From Euzebya rosea (GTDB lineage: Bacteria > Actinomycetota > Nitriliruptoria > Euzebyales > Euzebyaceae): a stretch of 32,645 nt of DNA. Made by a program: the position numbers and the translations under genes. The DNA lies in assembly GCF_003073135.1 (NCBI RefSeq), contig NZ_PGDQ01000029.1:1-32645 (forward strand), read 5' to 3'. The number at the start of each line of letters is the position of its first letter. The first letter of the stretch is position 1. Below are positions 1 to 7,045 of this stretch, in pieces. Under the pieces are notes generated by a model. That model did not search any database and was not told where the DNA came from. It saw only the letters and a list, made by a program, of their open reading frames with translations.

Positions 1-1024
1 CGCGCACGCCGTCGGGCAGCTCGTCGACCTCGACCAGCTGGGCGTGGCCGACCCGCTGCAGGAGCAGCTGGGCGATGCGCTCCCCTCGTGCGAGGCGGAT
101 CGTGACCGACGGGTCGAGGTTGATCAGCGGCACCATCAGCTGGCCCCGGTAGCCGGCGTCGATCGTCCCGGGGCTGTTGACGATGGACAGCCCCTGGCGC
201 ACGGCCAGTCCGGACCGCGGGTGGACCAGGCCGACCCATCCGTCGGGGATCGCCACTGCAAGTCCCGTCGGCATCAGGCAGCGGGTCCCCGGCGGCAGGA
301 CCTTGTCCTCCCGCGCGAACAGGTCCAGGCCCGCGTCGCCCGGCCGGGCGTAGGCGGGCAGCGGCAGGTCCCGGTCGAGCCGCGTGACCTGCAGGCGAAG
401 GTCGTCGGGACGGGGCACGGTGGCAGTCTCCTCCTCGAGCGGGGTTCCCGGGTCATCGGGTTGGGCGGACGACCCCGCCCCCACCGGCTTGGCCATGACC
501 AGCAGGTCTGTCGACCGTCCGTCGATCCGGACCCAGTCGGGCAGGGTGGCGACCTGTCGGTACCCGCGGTCGACGTAGAAGGCCTCACGGCCGGTCCCCC
601 CACGGACGGTGAGGGTGACCAAGGACACGCCTCGCCCGACGGCGCGATCCTCCAGCGCCTCGAGGACGACCGCACCGATGCCGCGGCCGGACACACGGGG
701 GTCCCGCATCAGCTTCTGGACCTCGGCCCGGTGGCTGGTGACCGCCGGGTCCTCGGCCGGCACGAGGAACCCGAACCCGACGACCTGCTGGTCGTCCTCG
801 ACGACGACCAGGTCGACGGCCCCGTCGATGACCCGGTCCCAGAACCCGGCGACACCGGTGGCAACCTCGTCGCGGCTGACGCGGCCGACGAAGCCGACCG
901 CGCCGCCCTCGTGGGTGACGTCCACCCAGATGTCGACGAGCCGGTCGACCAGCGCATCGGTGAGGCGCGGGTTGATGGTCGTGCGCAGGGACGATCGGGA
1001 CGGGGTGGTCTGACGGGACGGCAT
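1..1024 (-). CDS. dut: GNAT acetyltransferase-dUTPase fusion, 3' end cut by window edge
   Basis: One uninterrupted reading frame holds two enzymes. Residues 1 to about 185 are a GNAT N-acetyltransferase with the acetyl-CoA loop RVSGRGIG. From residue 203 onward it is a trimeric dUTP diphosphatase, which removes dUTP and makes dUMP: motif 1 AGLDLFA, motif 2 PRSGLA, motif 3 GTIDAGYRG and motif 4 RGERIAQ are all visible. The glycine-rich C-terminal motif 5 lies beyond base 1. I read the frame codon by codon from 1024 to 418 and found no stop. A GTG at 418 has a good ribosome site (GAGGAGGAG) 7 bases upstream, so a free dUTPase could also be made by internal initiation. The ATG at 1024 lacks a clear Shine-Dalgarno sequence. 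The dUTPase call is firm; whether a single fused protein is made is inferred from the open frame. Confidence 0.88.
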   Translation of the reverse strand, partial: MPSRQTTPSRSSLRTTINPRLTDALVDRLVDIWVDVTHEGGAVGFVGRVSRDEVATGVAGFWDRVIDGAVDLVVVEDDQQVVGFGFLVPAEDPAVTSHRAEVQKLMRDPRVSGRGIGAVVLEALEDRAVGRGVSLVTLTVRGGTGREAFYVDRGYRQVATLPDWVRIDGRSTDLLVMAKPVGAGSSAQPDDPGTPLEEETATVPRPDDLRLQVTRLDRDLPLPAYARPGDAGLDLFAREDKVLPPGTRCLMPTGLAVAIPDGWVGLVHPRSGLAVRQGLSIVNSPGTIDAGYRGQLMVPLINLDPSVTIRLARGERIAQLLLQRVGHAQLVEVDELPDGVR

Positions 1025-1098
1025 CGGCTCGGGAAGGCTACAGGGTCGGGGACGACGCACCGCCGCTGCGACATCGGCCGCCCTATCCTGTGGGCGGG

Positions 1099-2013
1099 AT
1101 GGCCAGCGCACGGGGACCGCGGACGACTCGACCGAGTCAGGTGATCGCGCTGCCGGGCGAGGGGCAGGGCGCCGGTCGGCCGCGCCCGCACGACCCGGAA
1201 CGCCAGGCCGGTCGGCCGCGCCGGCACGACCCGGCACGCGCGGAGGAGGCGGGGGCGTCCGTCGCCCGCCGGTGGGTGCGGCGCGGCGTGCTGGTGGTCG
1301 GGCTGCTGATGGGCCTGGTCCTCGTGACCTCCTCGTTCGGCCGCGACGACGCCGGGAACGCCCGCGTGCCGATGCGGGTCGACGTGGCCACGCAGGACGC
1401 CGTCGTCGACGTGCTGATGCTCTACAGCGCCGAGGTCGACGTCGCGGATGCGGCAGCCGCGCACGTCGACCCGTTCGGCCTGCCGCCCCTGGCGGTCCGT
1501 GCCCGGCAGCTCCGCGAGGCCACGGCAGCGCTGCGCGAGGGACTGGTCGACCTGCGGATCGACCAGGTCGCCCCGAACACCCCGGGACAGGCCTACGTCG
1601 ACCATCCCGATCACGACGCCCTGGCGACGGTCGCCGACGAGGTCGCGACCCATGCCGAGCTGCTGGGCTTCCTCGGCGATGTGCACGACACCCTCTACGG
1701 TGGCGCCGGTGCGGTTGGAATCCCCCGGGCCCGCAGCCTGCTGGACGGCCAGATCCTGCCGGCTGGTGGGCCCGATGCAGGCATGGCGTGGGCCAGAGGG
1801 CTCCTCGACGCCATCGACGGTCGTGCCGACGCGTCCGTCGTCGCCGCCCAGCGTGCGGCGGCCGGGGCCGAGTGGACCGCATCCGCGAACCGGTTGGGCC
1901 CCGCCGACGGTGCCGACCTGGCCGCGTTCCTCAACGGCATCGATCCGGGTGTCCTGGCCACCCTCGACGGCCACCCGGTCGCCGGCCCTGCCCTCCAGCG
2001 GTTGCGTGGCTGA
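1099..2013 (+). CDS. Membrane-anchored hypothetical protein
   Basis: I do not recognise a family. The N-terminal 55 residues are rich in Arg, Pro and Gly. A single transmembrane helix follows (around residues 66-82, [18 protein letters not shown]), then an Ala- and Asp-rich, largely helical domain of about 220 residues that should sit outside the membrane. The ATG at 1099 is preferred over a GTG 9 bases upstream because GGGCGGG precedes it. The gene diverges from the dUTPase fusion across only about 74 bp. It ends 18 bp before the CapA-like gene on the same strand, so the two probably form an operon and may act together at the cell surface. Codon use matches the neighbours. Confidence 0.7.
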   Translation: MASARGPRTTRPSQVIALPGEGQGAGRPRPHDPERQAGRPRRHDPARAEEAGASVARRWVRRGVLVVGLLMGLVLVTSSFGRDDAGNARVPMRVDVATQDAVVDVLMLYSAEVDVADAAAAHVDPFGLPPLAVRARQLREATAALREGLVDLRIDQVAPNTPGQAYVDHPDHDALATVADEVATHAELLGFLGDVHDTLYGGAGAVGIPRARSLLDGQILPAGGPDAGMAWARGLLDAIDGRADASVVAAQRAAAGAEWTASANRLGPADGADLAAFLNGIDPGVLATLDGHPVAGPALQRLRG

Positions 2014-2031
2014 CCCCGGACCCCGGACGTC

Positions 2032-3183
2032 GTGCCCATGAGGGTTCCAGACTGGCCCAGCAGGATCCTGCTCGCCATCACCTCCGCGGTGGTGGCGTTC
2101 GCGGTCGCGGGCTTCGCTGTCGGCGGTGCGGCGGAACCGGTGGAGGTCGTGGCCCCCGCACCCGACATCGGGATTCCCGACGCCGTAGCTGCCCTGGCCG
2201 ACCTACCGGCGATCCCCGCCCCGACGGAGGCGCAGGGACCGACGCCGGCGGCCCCGCCGGTGACGATCGCCTTCGCGGGCGACGTGCACGGCGAACCCCC
2301 CATCGCCGACGTGCTGCTGGCCGGCGAGAACCCCCTGGAGGGAGTGGCCCCGTGGCTGTCGGAGGCCGACATCGCCGTGGTCAACCTCGAGACGGCGCTG
2401 GGCGACATCGGCACCCCGGCCGACAAGACCTACACCTTCCGGGCCGACGCCAGCCTTGCCGACGCGCTGGCCGACGCCGGGGTCGACGTGGTCAACCTGT
2501 CCAACAACCACGGCTTGGACTACGGCCACGACGCCGCGGAGGAGACCGTCCGGATCGCCACCGACGCCGGACTCGCGGCAGTCGGGTACGGCCAGGATGC
2601 CGACGCCGCCTACGCCCCTGCCCTCTTCGACGTCGCCGGACGAACCGTCGCGGTGCTGGGATTGTCCCGCGTGTTCCCCGTGATCGAGTGGGAAGCACGC
2701 GACAGCCGGCCGGGCATGGCGTCGGCCTACGACCTGGACCGGGCGGTCCGAGCGGTCCGGGACGCCTCGGCCATGGCCGACCACCTGGTCGTGACCGTCC
2801 ACTGGGGCCAGGAGCGGATGACGTGCCCCAACGGGGACCAGGTGACGATGGCGCGGGCGTTCGCCGCGGCCGGTGCCGACGTCATCGTCGGCCACCACCC
2901 CCATGTCCTGCAGGGGGTCGCCGAGGTCGACGGGACGTTCGTCGCCTACAGCGTCGGCAACTTCGTCTTCTACGCCACGAAGTCCGAGCAGCGCGACACG
3001 GGCGTGCTGACCGTCACCCTCGGCGACGACGGGGTGGAGGGGTACCGGTGGTTGCCCGCACGGATCGACGACGACGGCCGTCCCCAGCCGCTGCCCGAGG
3101 CCGTCGACATCCCACCGGAGACCCGGACCGTACGATCCGACACCGATGTGTGCGACTCGCCCGGCGGCGCCCCGACGACCTGA
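2032..3183 (+). CDS. CapA-family phosphoesterase-like protein, exported or membrane-anchored
   Basis: This belongs to the CapA/PGA_cap family, related to the poly-gamma-glutamate capsule protein CapA, with a calcineurin-like metallophosphoesterase fold. Conserved metal-site blocks are visible in order: AFAGDVHG, NLETALGD, NLSNNHGLDYG, VTVHWGQE and VGHHPHVLQG, then AYSVGNFVFY. An N-terminal hydrophobic segment (ILLAITSAVVAFAVAGFAVG) is a signal peptide or anchor, so the enzyme domain (about residues 80-340) should be extracytoplasmic. GTG 2032 and ATG 2038 are both possible starts; neither has a strong ribosome site. In other bacteria the family is tied to polyglutamate capsule or to glycopolymer handling. 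No capsule synthetase genes are next to it here, so the substrate is unknown. Confidence 0.85.
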   Translation: MPMRVPDWPSRILLAITSAVVAFAVAGFAVGGAAEPVEVVAPAPDIGIPDAVAALADLPAIPAPTEAQGPTPAAPPVTIAFAGDVHGEPPIADVLLAGENPLEGVAPWLSEADIAVVNLETALGDIGTPADKTYTFRADASLADALADAGVDVVNLSNNHGLDYGHDAAEETVRIATDAGLAAVGYGQDADAAYAPALFDVAGRTVAVLGLSRVFPVIEWEARDSRPGMASAYDLDRAVRAVRDASAMADHLVVTVHWGQERMTCPNGDQVTMARAFAAAGADVIVGHHPHVLQGVAEVDGTFVAYSVGNFVFYATKSEQRDTGVLTVTLGDDGVEGYRWLPARIDDDGRPQPLPEAVDIPPETRTVRSDTDVCDSPGGAPTT

Positions 3184-3270
3184 GCTCGGCCGGACGAAAC
3201 GACCGCGGAAGCACCCTTCTGCCGACAGACCTTCCCCCGACGGCGAGCCAGCCGCTAGCATCCGACGCCA

Positions 3271-3711
3271 ATGGATGATGTGGACATGGCGATCCTGCGG
3301 ATACTCAGGGACGACGGCAGGATCACGCTGACCGACCTTGCCGATCGCGTGCACGTGTCGCGCACGAACGTGCACGGCCGGATCGGCAAGCTGCACGAAC
3401 GCGGGGTCGTGCACGGCTACACGGCACGCATCAACTCCTCCAAGGTGGGGCTGCCGGTTGCCGCACTCGTGCTGTTCGGGCTGGACCAGACCAAGCTGGA
3501 GGACCTGCGGACGACCCTGGACGCGATGGACTCCGTGGAGCACTGGGGCCTGACGATGGGTGCCTACGACGGGTTCCTGACCGTGCGTGTCGCCAGCGTC
3601 GACGAGCTCCGCAAGTTCCTCGTGGACGAGCTGCGCACGATGCCGGGCATCACCCGGACCGAGTCGGTCCTGCTCATCGAGGAGACGGGCCCCCGTCAGG
3701 CCCTCCCCTAG
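3271..3711 (+). CDS. Lrp/AsnC-family transcriptional regulator
   Basis: A 146-residue regulator of the normal length for the family. Residues 1-60 are a winged helix-turn-helix (MDDVDMAILRILRDDGRIT, then LADRVHVSRTNVHGRI). The C-terminal alpha/beta RAM domain (about 70-140) usually binds an amino acid or other small effector and drives assembly into dimers and octamers. No Shine-Dalgarno sequence precedes the ATG. A TAGCAT that could be a -10 box ends only 8 bases upstream, so the message may be leaderless, which is common in actinobacteria. It stands alone and converges on the Asp-box protein gene. Its targets cannot be read from the context. Confidence 0.87.
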   Translation: MDDVDMAILRILRDDGRITLTDLADRVHVSRTNVHGRIGKLHERGVVHGYTARINSSKVGLPVAALVLFGLDQTKLEDLRTTLDAMDSVEHWGLTMGAYDGFLTVRVASVDELRKFLVDELRTMPGITRTESVLLIEETGPRQALP

Positions 3712-3760
3712 TCCTCGTCGGCACCCTCCCGGGCGCCCTGTTCCCTTCGGACGAAACGCC

Positions 3761-3788
3761 GCGCCGCCCGTGAGGTCACGGGCGGCGC
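3761..3788. terminator. Terminator hairpin between convergent genes
   Basis: A 13-bp perfect inverted repeat (GCGCCGCCCGTGA, 3761-3773, with its complement at 3776-3788) lies between the lrp stop and the stop of the convergent Asp-box gene. In RNA the innermost pairs open to a tetraloop. There is no long T-run on either side, so it may be a GC-rich U-poor terminator working in both directions. Confidence 0.65.
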
Positions 3789-3812
3789 AGTGGTTCCTGT
3801 CGATGATGGAGG

Positions 3813-5285
3813 TCAGTCCTCCAGCATCGTCCCCGGCTCGGTGAAGCTCGGTCCCGCGACCTGGCGGATGGCCAGCGGCAGCGCGACCGACCCTCCCTGC
3901 TCGGTGTCGGACACGGCGATCACCATGCCGCCGCCCGCAGCGATCTCGTTGCCGAAGTAGTCACCCAGTCGACGGTCGACCGCGCGGGCCTGGCAGACGG
4001 TGCCGCCGGTGCAGACGGTGCCGTGGTGGACCGGCGTCTCGCTGGCCTGCACGACGTTGAACCCGGCGACATCACAGCCGTCGTCCTCGTTGCCGAAGGC
4101 GTCGAAGGTCTGGGCGGCCATGACGTGCCACGCGGAGTCGGCCGTGGCGTCCTCAGCGTTCTCCGAGGAGATGACGTTCTCGTTCTCCAGCCAGGCGATG
4201 CCGACGGCACCCTCGGCGCCAACCTCGAGCCAGGGCCAGAAGGAGTGCTCGGGGCCCTCGTCGACACGGACCGCGTCGGTCCACGTCACGCCACCGTCCT
4301 GCGAGGCCGCGAAGTAGATCCCCGGCGGGTAGTCCGCGTTGCCCCTGCCCTGGTCCCACGTGGCGTAGATGTTGCCGGCGTCGTCGAGCTCGATCGTCGG
4401 GCCGATGCTGGACTGGCTGCGGTAGCCGTCGAAGATCGTGTAGTGGTTGACGGTGGGCTGGGTCGAGAAGTCCTCGGTGCGGGCGTTCGGCCAGACGGCG
4501 ATCTGCAGGCTGCCGTTCTTCTGCGGCTGGTAGATCGCGCCGGTGTTCCAGTCGACCTTGATGTCGGAGGACGACGAACCGCCCGTGGTGTGGCCGCGGG
4601 ACCACGTCACGCCGCCGTCGACGGACTTGTAGATGCGGTTGGACAGCGATCCGGTGACGCCCGGCGGGGTGTCGCCGAGGGACCCACCACCGAAGGTGTT
4701 GGCGGTCATGTAGACCACGTCCTCCTCGTCAGCGGCCATCCACTGGCGGTCGGAGACGGTCAGGCCGAGGAAGTTCTGCAGCGTCCAGGTGCGTCCCGAG
4801 TCGTCGGACTTGGAGACCGCGATGTTGGCCAGGTTGATCTCGGAGATGAAGACGTTGCCGGCCATGTCCTCGGCGAACACGGGGTCGGAGAACCCGGAGT
4901 TGTTCACGCCGGCCACGGAGCCCTGCGCGGCGCTCTGGATGGCGTTGCGTGGCGAGAAGTGCCAGGTCGCCCCGTCGTCGTCGGACCAGTACTGGTAGGT
5001 CTGTCCCTCGTAGTTCTGCACGAACGCCGCGGACGTCGGGTCAGCGACCGTCGGGCTGTAGAAGTGGGTCGTGCCGGCGTGGGAACCCCACAGCAGGGTC
5101 CCGTCCTGCAGCGTCTCCAGGATCGGTTCACCGCCGGCACGGGTCTCGTCGATGTAGGCCTCCTCGAAGACCATGTCGACCGTCGGTGCCTCGCAGGCAA
5201 CGATGGTGTCAGCGGTCGCCTGGATCGCCATGGGGACCATGGCCCCGACGACGCCGACGGCGGCCAGCAGTGCGCGCATGCGCAT
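3813..5285 (-). CDS. Secreted Asp-box/BNR-repeat (sialidase-like propeller) protein
   Basis: A secreted protein of 490 residues. A classic signal peptide (MRMRALLAAVGVVGAM, cleavage near ATA-DT) leads into a beta-propeller. Four Asp boxes (S-x-D-x-G-x-x-W) are seen: SDDDGATWHF, SDDSGRTWTL, SVDGGVTWSR and SQDGGVTWTD. Such repeats occur in sialidases, exo-glycosidases and other propeller proteins. The catalytic Arg triad, Tyr and Asp of sialidases could not be assigned, so enzyme activity is not claimed. Four Cys in the last third could form disulphides. An ATG 6 bases downstream of the chosen start is equally possible. It is transcribed in the same direction as the small peptide gene upstream, but a terminator lies between them. 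Confidence 0.78.
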   Translation of the reverse strand: MRMRALLAAVGVVGAMVPMAIQATADTIVACEAPTVDMVFEEAYIDETRAGGEPILETLQDGTLLWGSHAGTTHFYSPTVADPTSAAFVQNYEGQTYQYWSDDDGATWHFSPRNAIQSAAQGSVAGVNNSGFSDPVFAEDMAGNVFISEINLANIAVSKSDDSGRTWTLQNFLGLTVSDRQWMAADEEDVVYMTANTFGGGSLGDTPPGVTGSLSNRIYKSVDGGVTWSRGHTTGGSSSSDIKVDWNTGAIYQPQKNGSLQIAVWPNARTEDFSTQPTVNHYTIFDGYRSQSSIGPTIELDDAGNIYATWDQGRGNADYPPGIYFAASQDGGVTWTDAVRVDEGPEHSFWPWLEVGAEGAVGIAWLENENVISSENAEDATADSAWHVMAAQTFDAFGNEDDGCDVAGFNVVQASETPVHHGTVCTGGTVCQARAVDRRLGDYFGNEIAAGGGMVIAVSDTEQGGSVALPLAIRQVAGPSFTEPGTMLED

Positions 5286-5379
5286 GGAGTGTCTCGCTTT
5301 CCCTGGAGAGGTCAGTTACGGGCTCGGGCGGAAGGTTCGACGCGGCCCCCCTCGATCCCTGCCCGGATGACGAAAACGC

Positions 5380-5410
5380 CGCACGCCCGGCCGAAGTGGC
5401 CGGGCGTGCG
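5380..5410 (-). terminator. Rho-independent terminator of the small secreted peptide gene
   Basis: A 13-bp perfect stem (CGCACGCCCGGCC / GGCCGGGCGTGCG) with a 5-base loop. Read on the minus strand it is followed by GCGTTTTCG, a short T-run. It lies 19 bases after the stop of the 48-residue gene and upstream of the Asp-box gene, so it separates the two. Confidence 0.75.
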
Positions 5411-5429
5411 GACAGACGTTGCGGTGGTG

Positions 5430-5576
5430 CTACGCCTCGATGCAGTCGGTCTCGCTGACGACGGCCTCGCCGTTCAGGTTCACCTGGAGGTCGTAGCACA
5501 CGTCGGCGGACGCGGCGGACGGGGCCAGGACGCCCAGGGCGAGCAGGGCGGCGATTGCGGCAGTACGAATACGCAT
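5430..5576 (-). CDS. Small secreted protein with one possible disulphide (48 aa)
   Basis: The protein opens with a signal peptide (MRIRTAAIAALLALGVLA, cleavage near ASA-DV). That leaves a mature peptide of about 23 residues with two Cys (DVCYDLQVNLNGE and ETDCIEA) spaced to form one disulphide loop. The start at 5576 is well supported: GAGGAG lies 8 bases upstream, and the signal sequence begins exactly there. The gene has its own terminator and a promoter-like region, so it is probably a real single-gene unit. I know no family for it. A surface or signalling peptide is possible, but that is only inference from size and export. Confidence 0.72.
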   Translation of the reverse strand: MRIRTAAIAALLALGVLAPSAASADVCYDLQVNLNGEAVVSETDCIEA

Positions 5577-5680
5577 CGGGGTGTTTCTCCTCAGTATCGG
5601 TTGGCGGATACCCGCTACATCAACTGGTTGTCCACCGACCGGCGGGTACCTTCCCGAATCGTCGGAAAACATTCCCGACA
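5577..5680 (-). promoter_or_regulatory. Dyad-rich upstream region of the small peptide gene
   Basis: TACCCGC (5609-5615) and GCGGGTA (5642-5648) form an inverted repeat upstream of the peptide gene. Next to them, TTCCCGA-ATCG-TCGGAAA (5651-5668) is a near-palindrome. On the minus strand a TGGACA/TATCCG pair 18 bases apart is a weak promoter candidate. The dyads may be operator sites. No regulator is assigned. Confidence 0.3.
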
Positions 5681-5685
5681 CTGGA

Positions 5686-5713
5686 CGAGGCACCTGCCGG
5701 AGCGGGTGCCTCG
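5686..5713 (-). terminator. Hairpin downstream of merR, probable terminator
   Basis: A 9-bp perfect stem (CGAGGCACC / GGTGCCTCG) with a 10-base loop begins 57 bases after the stop of the MerR gene. T residues (TGTTTTCC on the minus strand) come only about 15 bases later, so it is weaker than the hairpin at 5380. Confidence 0.5.
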
Positions 5714-5769
5714 AGGACGGAACGTCGACCGGTGCGGACGTGGGTCGGTGTGCGCTGTCGAATCGGCGG

Positions 5770-6285
5770 TCAGATCGCCGGGCGGCGGCGGTGCAGGTCC
5801 TGGACGGGCGGTTCGGCCCGCTCCGGAGTGATGGTCGCGACCTCGGCCTCGACCTCGCTGGCGACCGGGTCGATGGCGATGACGAAGACACCCTGGCCGC
5901 TCATGAGTAGGTCGATCGCTTCCTGCTGGTCGTTGATCGCGAAGACCTTGCCGGCCGAATCCGAGGCGAGGGTGATGTCGCGCAGGGTCAATCCCTGGGA
6001 CTCGACCTCGTCGAGGGCCTTGCGGATGCGCTGCAGGCTGACGCCGGCGTCGCGAAGGCGCTTGATGACCTTCAGCTGGACGATGTCGTCGAAGCCGTAC
6101 AGGCGCTGCGAGCCCGAACCCTCGGCGTCGCGGACGCTCGGCTGGACCAGGCCGGTCGACGTCCAGTGGTCGAGCTGCCGGTAGGTGATGCCGACGATCT
6201 TGGCCACGGCAGGACCGCGGTAGCCGTCCTCCCCGTCGGTCAGACCCGGGAGGGGAATGTCTCGCGCATACCTGTTGGAAGCCAT
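5770..6285 (-). CDS. MerR-family transcriptional regulator (Rv1830-like)
   Basis: A 171-residue MerR-type regulator. The winged helix lies at about residues 22-95 (GPAVAKIVGITYRQLDHWTS, then GSQRLYGFDDIVQLKVIKRL). It is followed by the dimerisation helix (VSLQRIRKALDEVESQG) and a C-terminal segment without metal-binding Cys, so it is not a metal sensor. Family and position match the second MerR gene of the actinobacterial gcvH-FHA-MerR-DUF151-MerR block (Rv1830 in M. tuberculosis). It lies directly downstream of the DUF151 gene on the same strand, with the five-unit hairpin repeat in the gap, and so may be co-transcribed with it. The effector is unknown. Confidence 0.87.
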   Translation of the reverse strand: MASNRYARDIPLPGLTDGEDGYRGPAVAKIVGITYRQLDHWTSTGLVQPSVRDAEGSGSQRLYGFDDIVQLKVIKRLRDAGVSLQRIRKALDEVESQGLTLRDITLASDSAGKVFAINDQQEAIDLLMSGQGVFVIAIDPVASEVEAEVATITPERAEPPVQDLHRRRPAI

Positions 6286-6366
6286 GTCCGCTCCGGCTCG
6301 TAACTACAAACGTGTCAGGCGAAGGTACGCCGACGCCGGACGGGCGGTCAACAGAACAGATGTCCG

Positions 6367-6496
6367 GTCGAACCGCAGGTTCGCTATTGGGCGTCGAACC
6401 GCAGGTTCGCAATTGGGCGTCGAACCGCAGGTTCGCTATTGGGCGTCGAACCACAGGTTCGCTACTGGGCGTCGAACCGCAGGTTCGCTATTGGGC
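6367..6496. repeat. Tandem array of five 26-bp hairpin units
   Basis: Five head-to-tail units of exactly 26 bp start at 6367, 6393, 6419, 6445 and 6471. Each has the dyad CGAACC-GCA-GGTTCG followed by GCTATTGGGC. Only unit 2 (AATTGGGC) and unit 4 (one change in the dyad loop arm, and CTACTGGGC) differ. The array fills the gap between the DUF151 gene and merR, and its last unit encodes the DUF151 stop codon TAG (6488-6490). On a readthrough transcript it would give five consecutive small hairpins in the merR leader. There are no spacers, so it is not a CRISPR. Confidence 0.95.
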
Positions 6497-6967
6497 AAAG
6501 TCCTCGGGGGTGACGTTGTCGAGGAACTCCTTGAACTTCTCGACCTCCTGGTCGGCGTCGTCGGAGTCCTCGATCAGGATGCCCGCCTCCTCCAGGACCG
6601 CTTCCTCGGCGAACACCGGGATGCCACCGCGAACGGCGAGGGCGATCGCGTCGGACGGGCGCGAGGACACCCGCACCTCGCCTGCGGGGCCGTTCATGAG
6701 GATCTCGGCGTAGAACGTGCCGTCCTTCAGCTCGGTGACCACGATGCGTTCCACATCGACGGTCAGGGCCTCCAGCAGGTCCTTCATCAGGTCGTGGGTC
6801 ATGGGTCGTGCTGTCTCGACGCCCTGCAGCGCGAAGGCGATGGACGTGGCTTCGACCGCCCCGATCCAGATGGGGAGGAACCGCTCCCCCGTCGACTCCT
6901 TGAGCAGCACGATCGGCTGGTTGTGGGGCAGCTCCACGCGTACACCCACCAGCTCGAGCTCGATCAT
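6488..6967 (-). CDS. DUF151 bifunctional nuclease family protein
   Basis: A 159-residue protein that matches the DUF151 / bifunctional nuclease (BFN) family over its whole length: MIELELVGVRVE at the start, then LPIWIGAVEATSIAF, the PMTHDLMKDLLEAL block and VSSRPSDAIALAVRGG. Family members have been reported as DNases/RNases, and the gene is a fixed part of the actinobacterial gcvH/garA/MerR cluster (Rv1829). GGAGG lies just before the ATG. The acidic tail (IEDSDDADQEVEKFKEFLD) is normal for the family. The stop codon is inside the hairpin array. A 78-bp gap separates it from the carboxypeptidase gene upstream. Confidence 0.92.
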   Translation of the reverse strand: MIELELVGVRVELPHNQPIVLLKESTGERFLPIWIGAVEATSIAFALQGVETARPMTHDLMKDLLEALTVDVERIVVTELKDGTFYAEILMNGPAGEVRVSSRPSDAIALAVRGGIPVFAEEAVLEEAGILIEDSDDADQEVEKFKEFLDNVTPEDFAQ

Positions 6968-7045
6968 GTGGTCCTCCGGGTCACTGGTGGACGAGTCTAG
7001 TGGTGCTCCGGCGAATTTCTGCCCGACCTGCGCATTCGCGACCGA

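Noticed and set aside
44-1144. Long plus-strand open frame of 366 codons
   Set aside because: It is the in-register antisense of the GNAT-dUTPase frame, rich in Gly, Asp and Arg, with no family features.
709-1974. Minus-strand open frame of 421 codons
   Set aside because: It covers the membrane-anchored gene in antisense and reads as low-complexity GC-driven sequence.
1272-3278. Plus-strand 668-codon frame
   Set aside because: Extremely Arg/Gly/Pro-rich shadow of the two real genes in another frame.
4023-5831. Plus-strand 602-codon frame
   Set aside because: Antisense to the Asp-box protein and the small peptide gene, both of which have clear signals and motifs.
6367-6496. CRISPR array
   Set aside because: The 26-bp units are directly adjacent with no spacers, and there are no cas genes.
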